From Metallyticus violacea (Eukaryota; Arthropoda; Insecta; Mantodea; Metallyticidae): a stretch of DNA of 64,000 bases. Positions within the stretch are counted from its first letter, which is position 1. Every line of letters begins with the position of its first letter. Both the position numbers and the translations under genes were made by a program. Positions 33,721 through 45,990 of this stretch are shown here, in pieces. Under the pieces are notes generated by a model. The model worked only from the letters and a program-made list of their open reading frames with translations. It had not been told where the DNA came from and did no database searches. The stretch lies in assembly GCA_030762175.1 (NCBI GenBank), contig CM060843.1, positions 114,419,369 to 114,483,368 of the forward strand, given 5' to 3'.

Positions 33721-36329
33721 CCGTAAAATTAAGAAACGAACAACACAATACACATCCGGGAACAGATGGGCTACGACTGCGTCAGTCAGCAAGTAAGCAA
33801 GCATGCTCCACGGCGCGGCAAACGAGTGAGGGCTCGCGGCATCATCGATCGCACTGTATGAGCATACGTTTTATGTATGTCGTGTATTATTTGGCTTTTA
33901 ATATAATATGATAAAATAATACAGACATCGTGAAAAATGAGTACCTGGAAGGAATCAGGCGGATAGAATTAAATTTTTACCACATTTTACCAATTAGGCC
34001 AGCACAGGCTAAACTGTACTCGCGATACTATTACTTGATGCAACCCGCAACTCCCAAGAAGTAGTGTGGTCAAGGCAGGTCCCTCCCCTCGTGCAACAGT
34101 GGGGAATATTTATATCGGTATTGTTTGTGTGTGAACAACTTTTATTATATTTCAGTATAATTTCTCGCCTGTTACTGTTTTTGTAGGATCTTTCCTGTCT
34201 TAAAATCATTAACGTTGATGCTGTTTTTCCCATCACATTTTCAAACCTCCGCTGTAGTTTGCAACTGTGTCATTTGGTAAACCAGCAGTTTGCTTTCCGG
34301 TTAGTCGAAATTCCAGCTACGACCCGTCAGTTAAAAAGCAGACAAAGTATCTGAGGGACAATAACAGACAGAGTCATACTAAAATAATGGTGCGCTACAA
34401 ATTAACAACCTAGACGCTCTAGTCGGTTTCATTGTTTTTACAGGCTAAACAAAATTTAATAAAAATACTTATTGTCTTATAGTTAGTAACCTGAAATTCA
34501 TATCTTTTTAGATATAAAGAATTAATCGAAAGGTGTCATTTTTCGATCGACACACTGGCCTTTTCTTCTCCTTTTTCCTTAGTAAGCCACGTCAGCATAA
34601 GTGCTGAGCAGGCTGGTTGGCCATTGGTTCAAGCCAATTGTATTATCATGAAATTGGTGGTTATAGCAATGTTGGGTTTCATTGCAATTCACTTCTCTTC
34701 CTTCCTCAGACGGCAAGGAGACCTCGGAGGAGTGAAATGTATACACTTTTGAATCTTCAATTGTAAATTGCTAGGCCTAGTTCCTTCTTTGTAGCTTACA
34801 CCCAGTGACCCAGGTAGAATGCATATTTAAAACATTTTACTGTATTATATTATTATATTGACCTAAGGTTCCGTTGATCAAATTTTATTACGGAAAGAAC
34901 GTACATTTGTAAGTTAGATATTGAAGTAATGGTCAGCCTTTTAGTTTTTGTTAACGCAGGAGAAGATTTTAAGATATGCTCATACCTGAATAGCTGTTTA
35001 CCAGTCATTGGATTAAATATATATGTGGAGATTGTAAGAGTTTTAGCTTAAACGCTTGGAATTTTTTGTTTTGTTTTATAATGTTTTGAATGATGCTTTT
35101 CTGGCATAATGTTACATCAGTTGCATATTTTATTATACTTTGTTGTTATTCAAATTTCAAATCTATTTTACACGAGTAATGTATTTATAATTTATTGTTT
35201 AGCAAATTATACTGTTTTTCCCATTTTATAAATTCAAAATTATTCTTCTTTTCCCGAAGTTATATTTTATCTGACATCAATGGTAGGGTTATGAAAGCAT
35301 TTTACTTCAAACAAGGTGCAGCTGTAATACTTTTTTTTTCTTTTTTTTTTTTTAGAAATAATGTAGTAAACCAGCACGATTAAAGGTATAACGTTATTAA
35401 AATTTCTAATAAATTCAGTGGATAGATTACAGTACCAATGTAATTTCCCTTGCCTGTCAAGTAAGAGTGCTGTGGAAAGTACCCGGGGAGTTGGTAAACA
35501 AATCCGGCGCAGAGTACAGCAAGTTAAGAGTTGGCAAGCTCTCCCAAGCGGGCGATTCCGTTCTCCACACGTTCTATTGTTGTCATTTTGTAGCACATCA
35601 GTTTAGTGAAGCATGAATCGTTTTACGTAGAAATAATTTGCATACATGCACTTTCTTATGGTATATCTTGGTGTGAGGTATTTATGCTGACGTATAGATT
35701 ATAGATTTAGTCCATAATGCTGAACCTGAATTTAAAAATATAAATAATTCAGGAGTGGAATATAAACATTACTTTTTATTTAACGAAACGGGCACTTAAC
35801 AGGGTACACCACTGTTGATTTTTCTCTGAAATCACTTTCATGGTTGACGCTAATACGATGGAGGAATATTGAAAGTAATGTTCTTCTGTTCTTGAACATG
35901 GATGCCCCAAAATTCCGGTAATTAATTATCAAAATATTATCGTGTACTTTGTTGTAAATATGCAAGCACAGCTTACAGATGATGTTTTCTTTGAATTCTA
36001 TAAAACACTAATATTTGAACGAGAAAGGTTAGCGTAAGGTGCACCAAATCTTTTTTAATAGAGAGGCAATTTGGCAAATGCTTTGCTAAAGCAGCACCAT
36101 TATTTCACAGTTGCATTTCTCTTACGGTGACGTCTTTCATGAATGTATTTTCCCTAGGTACTTCAAAGAATGAATAAAAGAAGGGTTACTCTCACCCCGT
36201 AGCCTAAAAAGTTTTCTATGTTAACTAGCCAGAGGCAATCTTTTGTTGCATTTGGATGTGAAAAACTGATATGCAGAATCAGTTTTAGAAGCAATTATGG
36301 CCGAAATTCTGAGCAACAGTCGTTCTACA
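33721..36329. other. Non-coding stretch with several GC-richer patches
   Basis: Patches at 33750-33880, 34020-34090, 34560-34740 and 35415-35580 are more complex than the flanks but carry no recognisable protein. Around 35419-35460 an acceptor-like ATTCAG and a donor-like GTAAGAG enclose 42 nt open in one frame. Poly-T near 35332-35354 generates lysine-rich frames on the minus strand. Confidence 0.4.
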
Positions 36330-36920
36330 ATTTACTTGGCGATTTTAATTCTCATTCAGGGCTAACAACGACCTAAATTGAAATAATAAAAGAATTGTCA
36401 AGGTTTTATAAAGTAGTCAGTTTGTGTGAACTTGATGTAGCATACAGAAAAGAAAAATATGAAGTTTACTACAATTGCATGACATGTAATTGGGAAAAAT
36501 AAAAATACGGTTTTTGTTGATAAAATTGACATGTTAAAGTCCGTCAATGGTGCAGACCAAAACCATATAAAGTGGTGGCATAGAATATTATGGCATCTGC
36601 CAAATGTTACACATTTGCACAGCTCATGTTATATGAGCTGTTCAACAAAGAACTCAAATTGACAATGTACGATTGTTATTGCAGCTCATATTGCAGCACC
36701 ATTGGATAAAAGGAACTGTGAGACAAAATGGAACAGGTGCAAGTCTTATATTTATAAAGAAGTATGTGTGTCAGTCAAACAATGTGAATACTGTAATAAC
36801 TAGGGATGAAAGTTCGAACACTGAGGCATGAAGTTAACTATACACAAGTCAGGGTGTACTTCTCCTGATGTCATTCATTTTCAATACAAACTCCAAGGTA
36901 TACTACTGGAGTAAGCAATT
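36330..36920 (+). mobile_element. piggyBac-type transposase relic 2
   Basis: From 36531 one frame reads KSVNGADQNHIKWWHRILWH, matching the piggyBac-family motif GGVD..DQ followed by KWW.R.F.H, though the second aspartate of GVD.xDQ is kept and the first glycine pair altered. A frameshift then gives LYELFNKELKLTMYD, the next conserved block. A cysteine-containing stretch near 36740-36800 (CVSVKQCEYC) may be the remnant of the C-terminal zinc-binding domain. Stops elsewhere; upstream part to 36330 is weakly coding-like. Confidence 0.6.
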
Positions 36921-39900
36921 GACAGTTTTCTACACTCAGAATTCCTTAAACATGTAGCGCATCTAGGCAATATTTTGGTATCCAGACTTCAATCCCCGGT
37001 AAGTACTAACAAACAGAACAGTTAAAGAACCCATGTATGTGTGTTCAAAACATAAAGTCAGTATTTGCATGTGGGAAGAACGAAAGGTTTTGAGCTGTAC
37101 CACAAATAATCACTGCTTAAGGATTCGGTTTATCAGACTGTCAGTGATTATTCTCTGTTTTGTAAAAATGTTAACTATTATAATTATTTATGCTTGTTTA
37201 ATGTGTCTAACAAGCTTTCTGATGATAAAAGGTAAACTTTTATTTATCCAAAGTAATATATGGTGGTTAATTCCTATTTCTAACACTATTTATTTTTTTC
37301 TTTCTCCTGTTTTTTTGTCATTTCAGTAGAGTCGGGTAGTTTCAAACGGGAACAGCGTTAGTGAGCAAACGAAAGAGTGAAAATTGTATTTTTCAAGTTT
37401 TCTACATTTTATTAACCAATTCTTTATAACACACCTAAGTATAAGTTATATTTTCAAAATACAATTCATGACTCAAAGGGTTAAAGGATATTTTTCATAG
37501 TTCCCAGTGAAAGTATCACGGGCCTGGACGCAATTGCATAACTTCTGTGCAAGCAGACTATGTTTTTGTTGTTGCAACGAATATACCGTATTCTGTCGCC
37601 AAGTTTTTGAGTAATGCATGTATACCCAAAATCATTTTTGAAATATTCTTTCGAATCGCAAGTTTTGAACATTGAAGGAAGGAAAGACTTTGTAATTCAT
37701 GAATAAATATTCACGTTCTGAAGATTTGGAAATCCTTACGTACTTGTAATCCATTGCATTCCTTCAATCAGAAAGTTTTCAGCTGTTCTCATTTCTTTCT
37801 TCATCACACGATGAAAATTTTTGCTCTGGTGAATCTTTGCCAGTTCCAACCTGGAATGCGGGATCTACCACATACTGTAAATGTTTTATTTTTTTTGTTC
37901 GGAAGTTCTGGCTGCTCCATGCTTTTCTCTCTCATTTCCAATAAAGCATTCGTTTGGCCATTGCGATATTTCGTTTTGTTTGTAGCTAGAATTTATTAAA
38001 ATGCAACTGTACATAATTATAGAACTATTAACTAAACAAGGGACGTACACTACACTAAAATAGCTTATGTGTGTGTAGTTAGATGTAAAATTTGAGCGCT
38101 ATGTCTCTGCAATTAGAATTTTATCAACAAGGGAAAATATTTTCTACAGGTTTTGTATGTACAAATTTTACGTTTTATAGGACATTGTTGCACAAATATC
38201 CTGTAAAACTCTCTTTAGCTGTAACAGTAAATTTTTCAGTGGCTTTAGGACATACGGCATTTCTTTAACGCATTTATAAATTTAAAATTTGGTATAGTTT
38301 ATACATTTCTATTATTAATCTTTACGTTTTTTTTCTTTAAAGGTATATCCACCACTTCTATAATCATATATGACAATTACTTTTTTCATATAGACATTCT
38401 CATTTGTTATATATTTTCTTATATTACTAATAAGGAATACTGCAAACTAAATAAATTATATCGTTGTGTACTTGTTGTGTTACTTTATGGTTGAGATTAT
38501 ACTTATAAAATAATATCATATGGCTTTGCCTATAGATACTCAACTCGATTCATAAAAAGCAATTTTGTTGCTGTTACAGCGCCCCAAACACTTTTACGAT
38601 ACTTTCATACGAGTGCGTTTTTGATCTGCTGCGGCACCCAATTTTGCGCAATATTTTTCACATGCTGTTATGTCAAATAACCAACACTTTCCTTTAAAAT
38701 GTCTATAGTCTCGGCAATTTCATCTAATGTCATAACGCGTATCTGTTCAATGAATTTCGCTTTGTAGTACTATTTGGCATGAGTAAACTTAAAGGCTGAT
38801 ATGGCCATGTTTAAATCAGCATTCCATCAGCAGTTTAAAATGAAGTAGAACAGTACGATAAAATTTAAGAAATATATCAATTTCCTTTTGTGTTAACTAT
38901 TCTTTATCATCAACTTCGTCGCTATGCATAGCTCAGTTTTGTCCGTTTTAATTATCTGCTTTAGAATCTGTATTAATTAAACTATTTGAAGCAGTTGCTT
39001 GATATTTGAAATTCTCGTATAATGAGGATAGCATATTATAGCCCCCTTTTCAATTTATGTCGTGTTTTTCTTATATTCGATTAATTTCTCTAATGTAAAT
39101 AATATATCTTGTTCGATTTATTCTGTTCTTTAGACTTTTTCAAACACCACGGCTCGTCACATCAAGAACAGAGTCCCCCTTTCTTTTACTATTAATTTAT
39201 GAGAAGAATTTCATTTCTGTTATAATTTTACCAGAAATGTTTTTGAAAGCCCCTTCATTAGACCCTCCAATATCCGCCTACCTCATTTCCACACCGTTTT
39301 CTTAAGTTTTCCCATCGGACTACTTTCCTCATCACTCCTTCTTCCGTTTCTTCTTGCTACCTCTCACGCCGATAGAGTGATTCACATACAACAGCTTCCG
39401 GAGCTAAATAAGGAAAGGGTGGTATTTCTGCTATTTTGCTTCTGGCTTTTTACCTTCCTCCGTCTTCATTTTTTTTCCTTTGTGTTATTCCGTCATCTTC
39501 ATTTTAATGAAGGAGTCAATAACACGATTCTTTTGTGTTGTTAGATGTAGACCAGCTAGCACTTTCCGAGCTAATTCCAATTCTGTTTCGCCTGTAATAC
39601 TTCTGCTTGAGTTGTACTTGGGACGTTCAAAGCTCCTATTTTGGTTAACAAATTGCCTTTGGTTCAGAATGAATGCAGCCTTTGGTCTGAGAGTTTCCAA
39701 ATAATTCAAATGTGCATTGTAGTTTTCAATTACTATTCAACTTATGTGACATCAAAATATTTTCTACTATTGAAAATTGAAATTCAACCAGTCACAGCTT
39801 ACGATTTATCGTAATATTTTACAGTAATTATGCTACTGAATGAAGGTTTGTCCTCTGAAGGTTGGCTACTCTGCTTTCCCACAACTATTTGTAGGAATCG

Positions 39901-40230
39901 ATTGGTCGCAACAACCAGCAATCATACCACAAAATGGCAAAAGGAGAGAAAAAAAAAATGAACCACTTCAGCCGATCGTATCGCACATGGCAAGCTGGGA
40001 TTATGAAAATGTACTTCAATAATAATTTTAAAAAAAGGAATACACGGTAATCTCTATTCTTTTCATTCTCAGTTGACACCAATGAGTAAATGGAATTGTA
40101 ATTAATCGACTTTCATCTATTCCAGACTCTGATTTTTGAATAGTAGGCACTCATAAATGCCAGTTTAAAATTATTGTTGGAATATCGCTTTACATTATCA
40201 TAATAGCAACATGTATGTTTCATATGTGAA
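36921..40230. other. Long non-coding stretch
   Basis: A strong polypyrimidine acceptor-like site at about 37300-37326 is followed within 35 nt by a GTGAGC donor-like site, enclosing a frame of ten codons; I do not call it. Pyrimidine-rich DNA at 39240-39480 and assorted short frames are unassigned. Confidence 0.5.
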
Positions 40231-40500
40231 GAGTGTTTAACGCCCATTTTTAATACTGAGACATCACAGGCGGGGGACACTAAAGATACATGAAATAAAA
40301 TGTTAAATTGGGAAAGGATTTTTTTAAGGAAGGAAATTTTCCCTGTCTATGTTTAGGGTACCTCCCGGACATTTGCCATTAATGAGGACTAAGGAAAATC
40401 TGGAAAAAACCTCAGTCAGGGGACGATCCTCGTGGGATTCGAACCCCATACCTCCCGCTCACGAGTCCGCACCTTAACGATCTCGGCCACCTGTGACGGT
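40231..40500 (-). mobile_element. SINE-A copy 7
   Basis: Full-length copy with intact A box (minus strand TGGCCGAGATCGTTAAGG) and B box (GGTTCGAATCC). Moderately diverged in the middle. Confidence 0.93.
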
Positions 40501-40604
40501 GTAAAGTTAGATGAACATATGGGCCATTGAAGGACAATTTTATTTATCGCTCTCTTTTAAAACTCTTCGATAATATCATCGTCGGTTCTTGACATTGTCG
40601 CCGT

Positions 40605-40712
40605 TACAAGTTTCAAGTTAAGGAAAACTGTGAAAAAATTGAGACATCTTGATCTGGTCGTGAATCGAACCCAAAATCTCCGGCTTAGCAGTCGGAGTGG
40701 TTGCAAGTTAAT
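40605..40712 (-). mobile_element. tRNA-like SINE fragment (SINE-E)
   Basis: Minus strand carries GCTAAGCCGGAGATTTTGGG then a B box GGTTCGATTC and a body with TTTTTCACAGTTTTCC. The A box is degraded. It begins about 100 nt right of SINE-A copy 7. Confidence 0.5.
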
Positions 40713-41420
40713 CTTGTGCGTCAGATATTTTTACTCTATAACGAAAAATGTAACGCAGTTTTCCGCGCAGCCAATAACATGAAACAAATCATTTTCTTTT
40801 TCCTACGTGACAAGTAAAATTTGGATAGTTTATGCAGAGAGAATCCCATTTTGTTCATTAGTACAAAGCTGTTAGACCTTTTGGCAACACTGGAACAATA
40901 CGTCATTTTGACAGAGGATTAAAAAAAACGGATTAGAACTATTGCGATGCTTAAAAGGATCAGGTGTGTGGACACGGGTATGTTGGTGCGAATGGTTAAA
41001 CTTATGAAGAAGAGTGGCCCTCTACCATGAGTTATATTTTAACCATTACTCGTTTATCAAGCATCAGCATGCTGTGACACGATGTAGGTCTGTACTGGAG
41101 GGTTACAGAGAGCAACCGTGCGGATACTCCAATCATTTTCATTGTTCCTATCGTCTTCTTCCTGTTCCTGTATCTTTCTCCACATCAAATTAATATGCGT
41201 GATATATTTTAAATCGTATCCGTTTACGCGATGTTTTACGTCTTAGTTGCTAAGCGTGTTGCAGCCAATAATGCTCGTACGACTTCGCTTCCTAAAAGCT
41301 TATAAAGATTCTAGAATTGCCCTCCCTCGGTTAAACGAGCATTTTATCTGGAAACATGTTTTGACTGACACGATTATGTTCGGTCACCGTAATGTTTCTG
41401 ATTTCATTGCTAATGATGTT
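40713..41420. other. Non-coding stretch
   Basis: A 62-codon plus frame (41247-41435) is unassigned and runs into the SINE. Nothing else recognised. Confidence 0.45.
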
Positions 41421-41695
41421 GTCCTGATGGTGTAGTGGTAACCATATTTGACTCCTATACTCAAGATCGCGGGTTCGATCCCGGTCAGGATCGATGGTTT
41501 TTTTTCTGGGGTAAAAATCCTAAGTGTGGCTTCCTTCGAAGTAAGCAGGGAGTCTCCCCTTGTCGTACATTTGCGGCACGATAAAGAACCCCAAGCCTGA
41601 AAAAAAGAGGCTTCTGAGCAAAAATTGTCGACCGTTTCACGCCCTGATTTCAATTGGACGCTGATAACCTGAGATGTTAAACCTAATAAAAAAAT
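41421..41695 (+). mobile_element. SINE-B copy 2 with a well-preserved tRNA-like head
   Basis: The first 70 nt still fold as a tRNA: GTCCTGA can pair with TCAGGAT, GGTGTAGTGGTAACC forms the D arm, TTGA/TCAA an anticodon stem, and CGGG..CCCG the T arm around TTCGATC. The body matches copies 1 and 3. TGCTAATGAT before and TGCTGGTGAT after the element may be a decayed target-site duplication. Confidence 0.92.
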
Positions 41696-42296
41696 GCTGG
41701 TGATTGCCTTTGCCTTTGTATTCCGGGACCCTCACATGCCAATCTCGAAAGTGATTGTTTCGCTTTCATTTAGTTTTCAAACTGTTGTTTCCTCTCGTGG
41801 GTTTTGTTTCGCAGTTGCAGTTCTGAAAGGAACCAACTGATGAGGAATATCTGAATAAATTCCGCACGCACACGATGAGCTAATTCCTATTTGAAATAAC
41901 GTTTACGAACAAAAATATGTTGTTTTACAGTCAACCCAAATAACTGCATACTGCTGTGAAGTCGGCAGGGAACAGGTTCAGAACACGACAAAGGCGAACA
42001 GGAAGAGAATTGCAGCTGTTCTAGCAACCGAGGTGGAATCACAGAGTTCCATATAAGATTCATCAACATGTTTGCGGGTGACTTTGTGTAATTTTTTTTA
42101 GAAATACAACATAAAAACATTCTAGTTATGTTATTTTTGTCTTAAAACTCAATTTCTATTAGTGGATAAAATAGTAAATAATTCATGTTTAAAGTAAAAG
42201 CTAATATATGTGTAGGTATATGAATGTCTACAGCATTATATTCAACCAATGTCCAGTAGATATGCTATATAGAATATGAACACTACACTATCCACG
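41696..42296. other. Non-coding stretch
   Basis: A 77-codon minus frame at 41887-42120 is unassigned. Nothing else seen. Confidence 0.45.
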
Positions 42297-42408
42297 TTAC
42301 ATCATCCAATGGGAATGGCACATCTCTAGGGAAAACTTTTTTCTCTCCTCAACGACGAATTGTTGGCTTTCTTCCTCCAATATAAAGGAGCCTTTCTTTG
42401 GTGATTTG
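42297..42408 (-). other. Candidate 3'-terminal exon (112 nt)
   Basis: On the minus strand a good acceptor, TTACCTTTATTGTTTCAG, is followed by one open frame of about 37 codons to a TAA stop at 42297. The peptide is strongly charged (KSPKKGSFILEEESQQF, then VVEERKKFSLEM). This is the best acceptor-plus-frame pair in the window, but no upstream partner exon is visible and I recognise no family. Confidence 0.28.
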
Positions 42409-43619
42409 CTGAAACAATAAAGGTAATGTAACTGTTTAAGCAATATAATTTTAATTGGAATAAATGTAGTATTTAATCCCGAAACCCAGAATCGCAAAAT
42501 ATGGTTCAAATCGTTTGACTGTGACACCTAATTATCTTCTTAGGGCTAGTCAATGAAATATTGTACATCTATATTGGTAAAAGGAAATACGTTTTGGTAC
42601 AATTGCTAGAGCAATTTAAGAGTAAGAGTTTCGCCGCGTCTCTTGCTATTCTCTTTTTGTCCAAAGAATTGTAAATTTGTAATACCATTACAATATAAAA
42701 ATACTCTCGAGCAACTTGCCTAAGTTCTTTCCTGGTTATTTATTTCTCTCTGTATAATGCATTAATAAACGTCTGAACCCTCATTACATACTTTGATTTA
42801 AATTAATGCATTTTAATCAGGTTTTTCCTTAACATTTTGCATTTTTTTTATAAAACCCGGCATAAAACTACTGATGACTCCCTGGTGATTTTGAATTCAG
42901 AAGATAAAGGAAGCAAGTTTTCCCTATAATTAGCCTAATTTGTGTAACTAAATCATTGGGATTGAGTCCTTCAACCAATTTCATCTCCTCAGAATTGATC
43001 CTGTCAAGTTTCTCTGAAGCTTCCCAATGATATTTCTTTGAGCAAATATTTTGAATAACTGAAATTAAAATGGTATAATGAAACCTGAAGAAGTTTAAGG
43101 TTTTAATTTTATTTTATAGAAAACTTTCCAAATTATACCTCTTCAAAGAATATGTTTTTAAAATTAACAGGTTGCAAATTGAAATTTAATAGATCCTAAA
43201 TCGATATATAAACATAGAACCTCCTATTTACCAACTGTGGGGAAAAAGTATAGTATTTCTGCTAACTATTGCCAAAATACCAATAAAGTTAAAAAAAAAC
43301 TTGAATTTATTTGGTGCTTTGTGGACTAAAGGTTCGTTCAAACAATCGAACCTGGTTACTCAAGAAAAGTGAGTCCTCCATGGTCGTCCAGTATATATAA
43401 CGACTATGGGTGAAAGTCGGTTCCTATTTCTGATAAACTGTTTCTGACTTCCTAAACGAGCAACCAGGGTTCACAATGATAAATGTGTACCTAGGTTTTA
43501 AGAGCAATACCTTTATTTAAAACTGCACAAAACAACTACATATCATGAGTATTGCAAAATTGACAAATATTTATTATCATTTTGAGGTATTGGTCCATTC
43601 CGTATCAAAATTTGACGAA
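42409..43619. other. AT-rich non-coding stretch
   Basis: Nothing recognised. The last few hundred bases might include decayed piggyBac sequence. Confidence 0.5.
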
Positions 43620-44020
43620 TATGAACTTAGGGAAAGCACAAAATTTTATATAGCAAAGCCATATCTCTTATATTGGGAAAGAAGTTAGAGAACAATGAGT
43701 TTATTCCTCTACAGTATGCCAGTAATATCAGCAGACCCATTCATATGATTGAACGAAACCTAACAATGGGATATTAGTTTACCTAAATTCCTCTGGCTGA
43801 AAGAATACTGAGTAATCATTATTTGACAATGGTTGGAACTATGCGGAAGACCAAACAGAAATTTCAAAATGTTTCCTCCCCAACACAAAAATGCGATTCT
43901 GTACTCTTAATTTGCATTTGGAAACAACAAAACGCTTTTGTTTTACGCCTAAGAAAGGAAATGCGTCTTTCTTCTATTCCCCATTAACGAAATTTCACCA
44001 ATGAGAAAAATGTAAAACCA
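43620..44020 (+). mobile_element. piggyBac-type transposase relic 1
   Basis: Plus-strand frames give ERNLTMGY, a stop, IPLAERILSNHYLTMVGTMR and KTK (43750-43855). This matches the piggyBac block in which a GRN(V/I)T.DN..TS..LA segment leads into LT.VGT.RKNK. After a frameshift, FCFTPKKGNASFFYSP recalls the following SYVPKK.K.V..LS block. Stops and frameshifts show it is dead. No terminal repeats located. Confidence 0.72.
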
Positions 44021-44088
44021 GAAATAATAAACTTTTACAAGTACAAGAAAGTTGTTGACTCATTTGATTAGTTAGTAAATCCTTGTAC

Positions 44089-44089
<1 letters not shown>

Positions 44090-44120
<31 letters not shown>
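44090..44120. repeat. (AAT)n microsatellite
   Basis: About ten perfect units. Confidence 0.95.
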
Positions 44121-44121
<1 letters not shown>

Positions 44122-44466
44122 TAACTGCTTAATAGTGAGCCACTCCCTTATTTCTCATCCTATACCCATTCAATCACCATGTGGGTGAACACGGAACAGA
44201 AACACACACACAGAGAAAGAGTGAGAGAGAGAAGCATATAAAAGGGAGAAAAATGACAACGTTCCTTTATGAGTCCGTTAATTTTTTTTCCTCACAGCTT
44301 CATATATGCATAGAAGATTAATTAACGAATCTTTCAGGAGTTCTCAGCACCATTGAAAATGTTCTGGAAGGAAACAAACGCAGAAGAGACCTTAATATCA
44401 AACCCAAAGGAAAGCCGCAACGAAATCTGCAGAAGAAACAAAGCTGTATTTTGTGTCTTCGGTTAC

Positions 44467-44467
<1 letters not shown>

Positions 44468-44540
<73 letters not shown>
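44468..44540. repeat. Long (AAT)n microsatellite (about 24 units)
   Basis: The longest trinucleotide array in the window. It produces an artificial poly-isoleucine reading frame at 44353-44589, which is not a gene. Confidence 0.97.
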
Positions 44541-44542
<2 letters not shown>

Positions 44543-44631
44543 TGATACCGGTGTGTGCTAAACTAACATGCCCTCTGCACGAAAGTTGACTTTGCCTAAT
44601 GTGTGTAAAGTTATAGCTTTTTGGAATGGTT

Positions 44632-44850
44632 AGTGCTCGTTTTTTACAGCTTAGGCACCAAACGCGGTGGACACTGGGAATACATGAGATGAAATGATAA
44701 ATTGGGAAACGATTTTTTTAAAGAAGGAAATGTTCGAAGCCTAAGTTTAAGTATATCTCCGTCATTTCGTTCTTGAAGACTGAGGAAAACCGGGAAAAAC
44801 CTCAGTAAGGGAGAACTTGGCGGTAATCAATCCACCACGAATCAGTCACA
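44632..44850 (-). mobile_element. SINE-A copy 8, degraded
   Basis: The 3' half and the CTGAGG...CCTCAG middle are recognisable; the tRNA-like head is almost erased. Among the oldest or most damaged copies. Confidence 0.8.
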
Positions 44851-45239
44851 AAGTAAATTGCGCTAACACCCTTATAAAATACAAATGGTTGTGGAGTAAA
44901 TAGTATTAACATTCTATAATGCACGTCAAAGTTTTGAGTATTATGCTAACTACGAACATTGTGGAAAACATTTTTCTGTTTTATGTTCTTTTTAGCAACA
45001 CAATAGCAGGGAAAAATAATATTAAATTTTTGTTAAATCATCGCATTTAGCAAACAAATATTAAGTTAGAACGTAAGCAAAGAAATTGTTTGAAAATAAT
45101 TATATTACAAAATATTGGAGCTAACAGGGCTCTCTGTTTAAAAGAAGCTAACTCAAGAATGGAATTTGCAGTGAAGGTTCACTAACTTCTAAAGTAGAAT
45201 TCCACATTCCGTTGCACAAATCCATCCCTGAGCTTCAAT
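44851..45239. other. AT-rich non-coding stretch
   Basis: Nothing recognised. Confidence 0.5.
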
Positions 45240-45425
45240 TCAGAACGCTTCGATTACCCGTTGTTATTGTTATGAAGCATTGGTTTCATTTCCCCGCTGA
45301 ATTGATAGTTTTGCTGATCTAAAATGACTGATTTCCTAGGCCCTTTGTTTACTTGTTGCGAATCAGTGTGTGCATAAAAAATCCTGTGTGTTTTCTGTGT
45401 GTCTCGGAGACAGTAGTATTGGAAT
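45240..45425. promoter_or_regulatory. Candidate conserved non-coding element
   Basis: A complex island in AT-rich DNA includes CCCTTTGTTTAC (overlapping TCF/SOX and forkhead cores), TTGATAGTTTTGC and GGTTTCATTTCCCC, with no open frame. Regulatory role is only inferred. Confidence 0.2.
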
Positions 45426-45930
45426 AATTGCGCTGAATAATAACAATAATACGAAATTGCAACGGTGTGCTAAAGTTTATGTACTAAAGAACATTAAGAA
45501 ATATAAATAAAAGAGTAAAAAGCAAACATTATTAAGCATTTAAAAACAAATAGAATAACAGGTTTTTAAAAAATAAAGATGAAAATAGAATTAAAATAAC
45601 AAAATTGTTCCCACTTAGATGTCATTATTTTGCTATTTATTCATTTGTTGCTGGCGTTGCCTATTTCCTTTATTGAAGGAACAAGGTAATGATGGTGAGA
45701 ATATATTTTACCTAATATAACTATTTGAAAATATCTAAAACCCTTGGTAAGTTTTCTTCAAGATTTTTCAATATTGTATAGGCATTATTATACTTTATCC
45801 TAGAGATATTATGTGTTATTTAAAAAAAATTGGAAGAAAAATGGTAAATTGTGCAGCAAAAATAGGAACATTCTCATATATTCTTATATCTGCAATTTTT
45901 ATCTATCTTTTAAGATTCGTTAAAGAATAA
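45426..45930. other. AT-rich non-coding stretch
   Basis: Nothing recognised. Confidence 0.5.
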
Positions 45931-45931
45931 A

Positions 45932-45988
<57 letters not shown>
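45931..45988. repeat. (ATT)n microsatellite
   Basis: About nineteen uninterrupted units. Confidence 0.96.

Positions 45989-45990
<2 letters not shown>

Noticed and set aside
37300..37360. Micro-exon between a strong acceptor and a GTGAGC donor
   Set aside because: Ten codons only; such pairs are expected by chance in AT-rich DNA with frequent T tracts.
41421..41495. A functional tRNA gene
   Set aside because: The tRNA-like part continues into the SINE-B body shared with two other copies, so it is a SINE head.
44353..44589. 78-codon frame with a long isoleucine run that looks like a membrane segment
   Set aside because: It is the translation of the (AAT)n microsatellite at 44468-44540.
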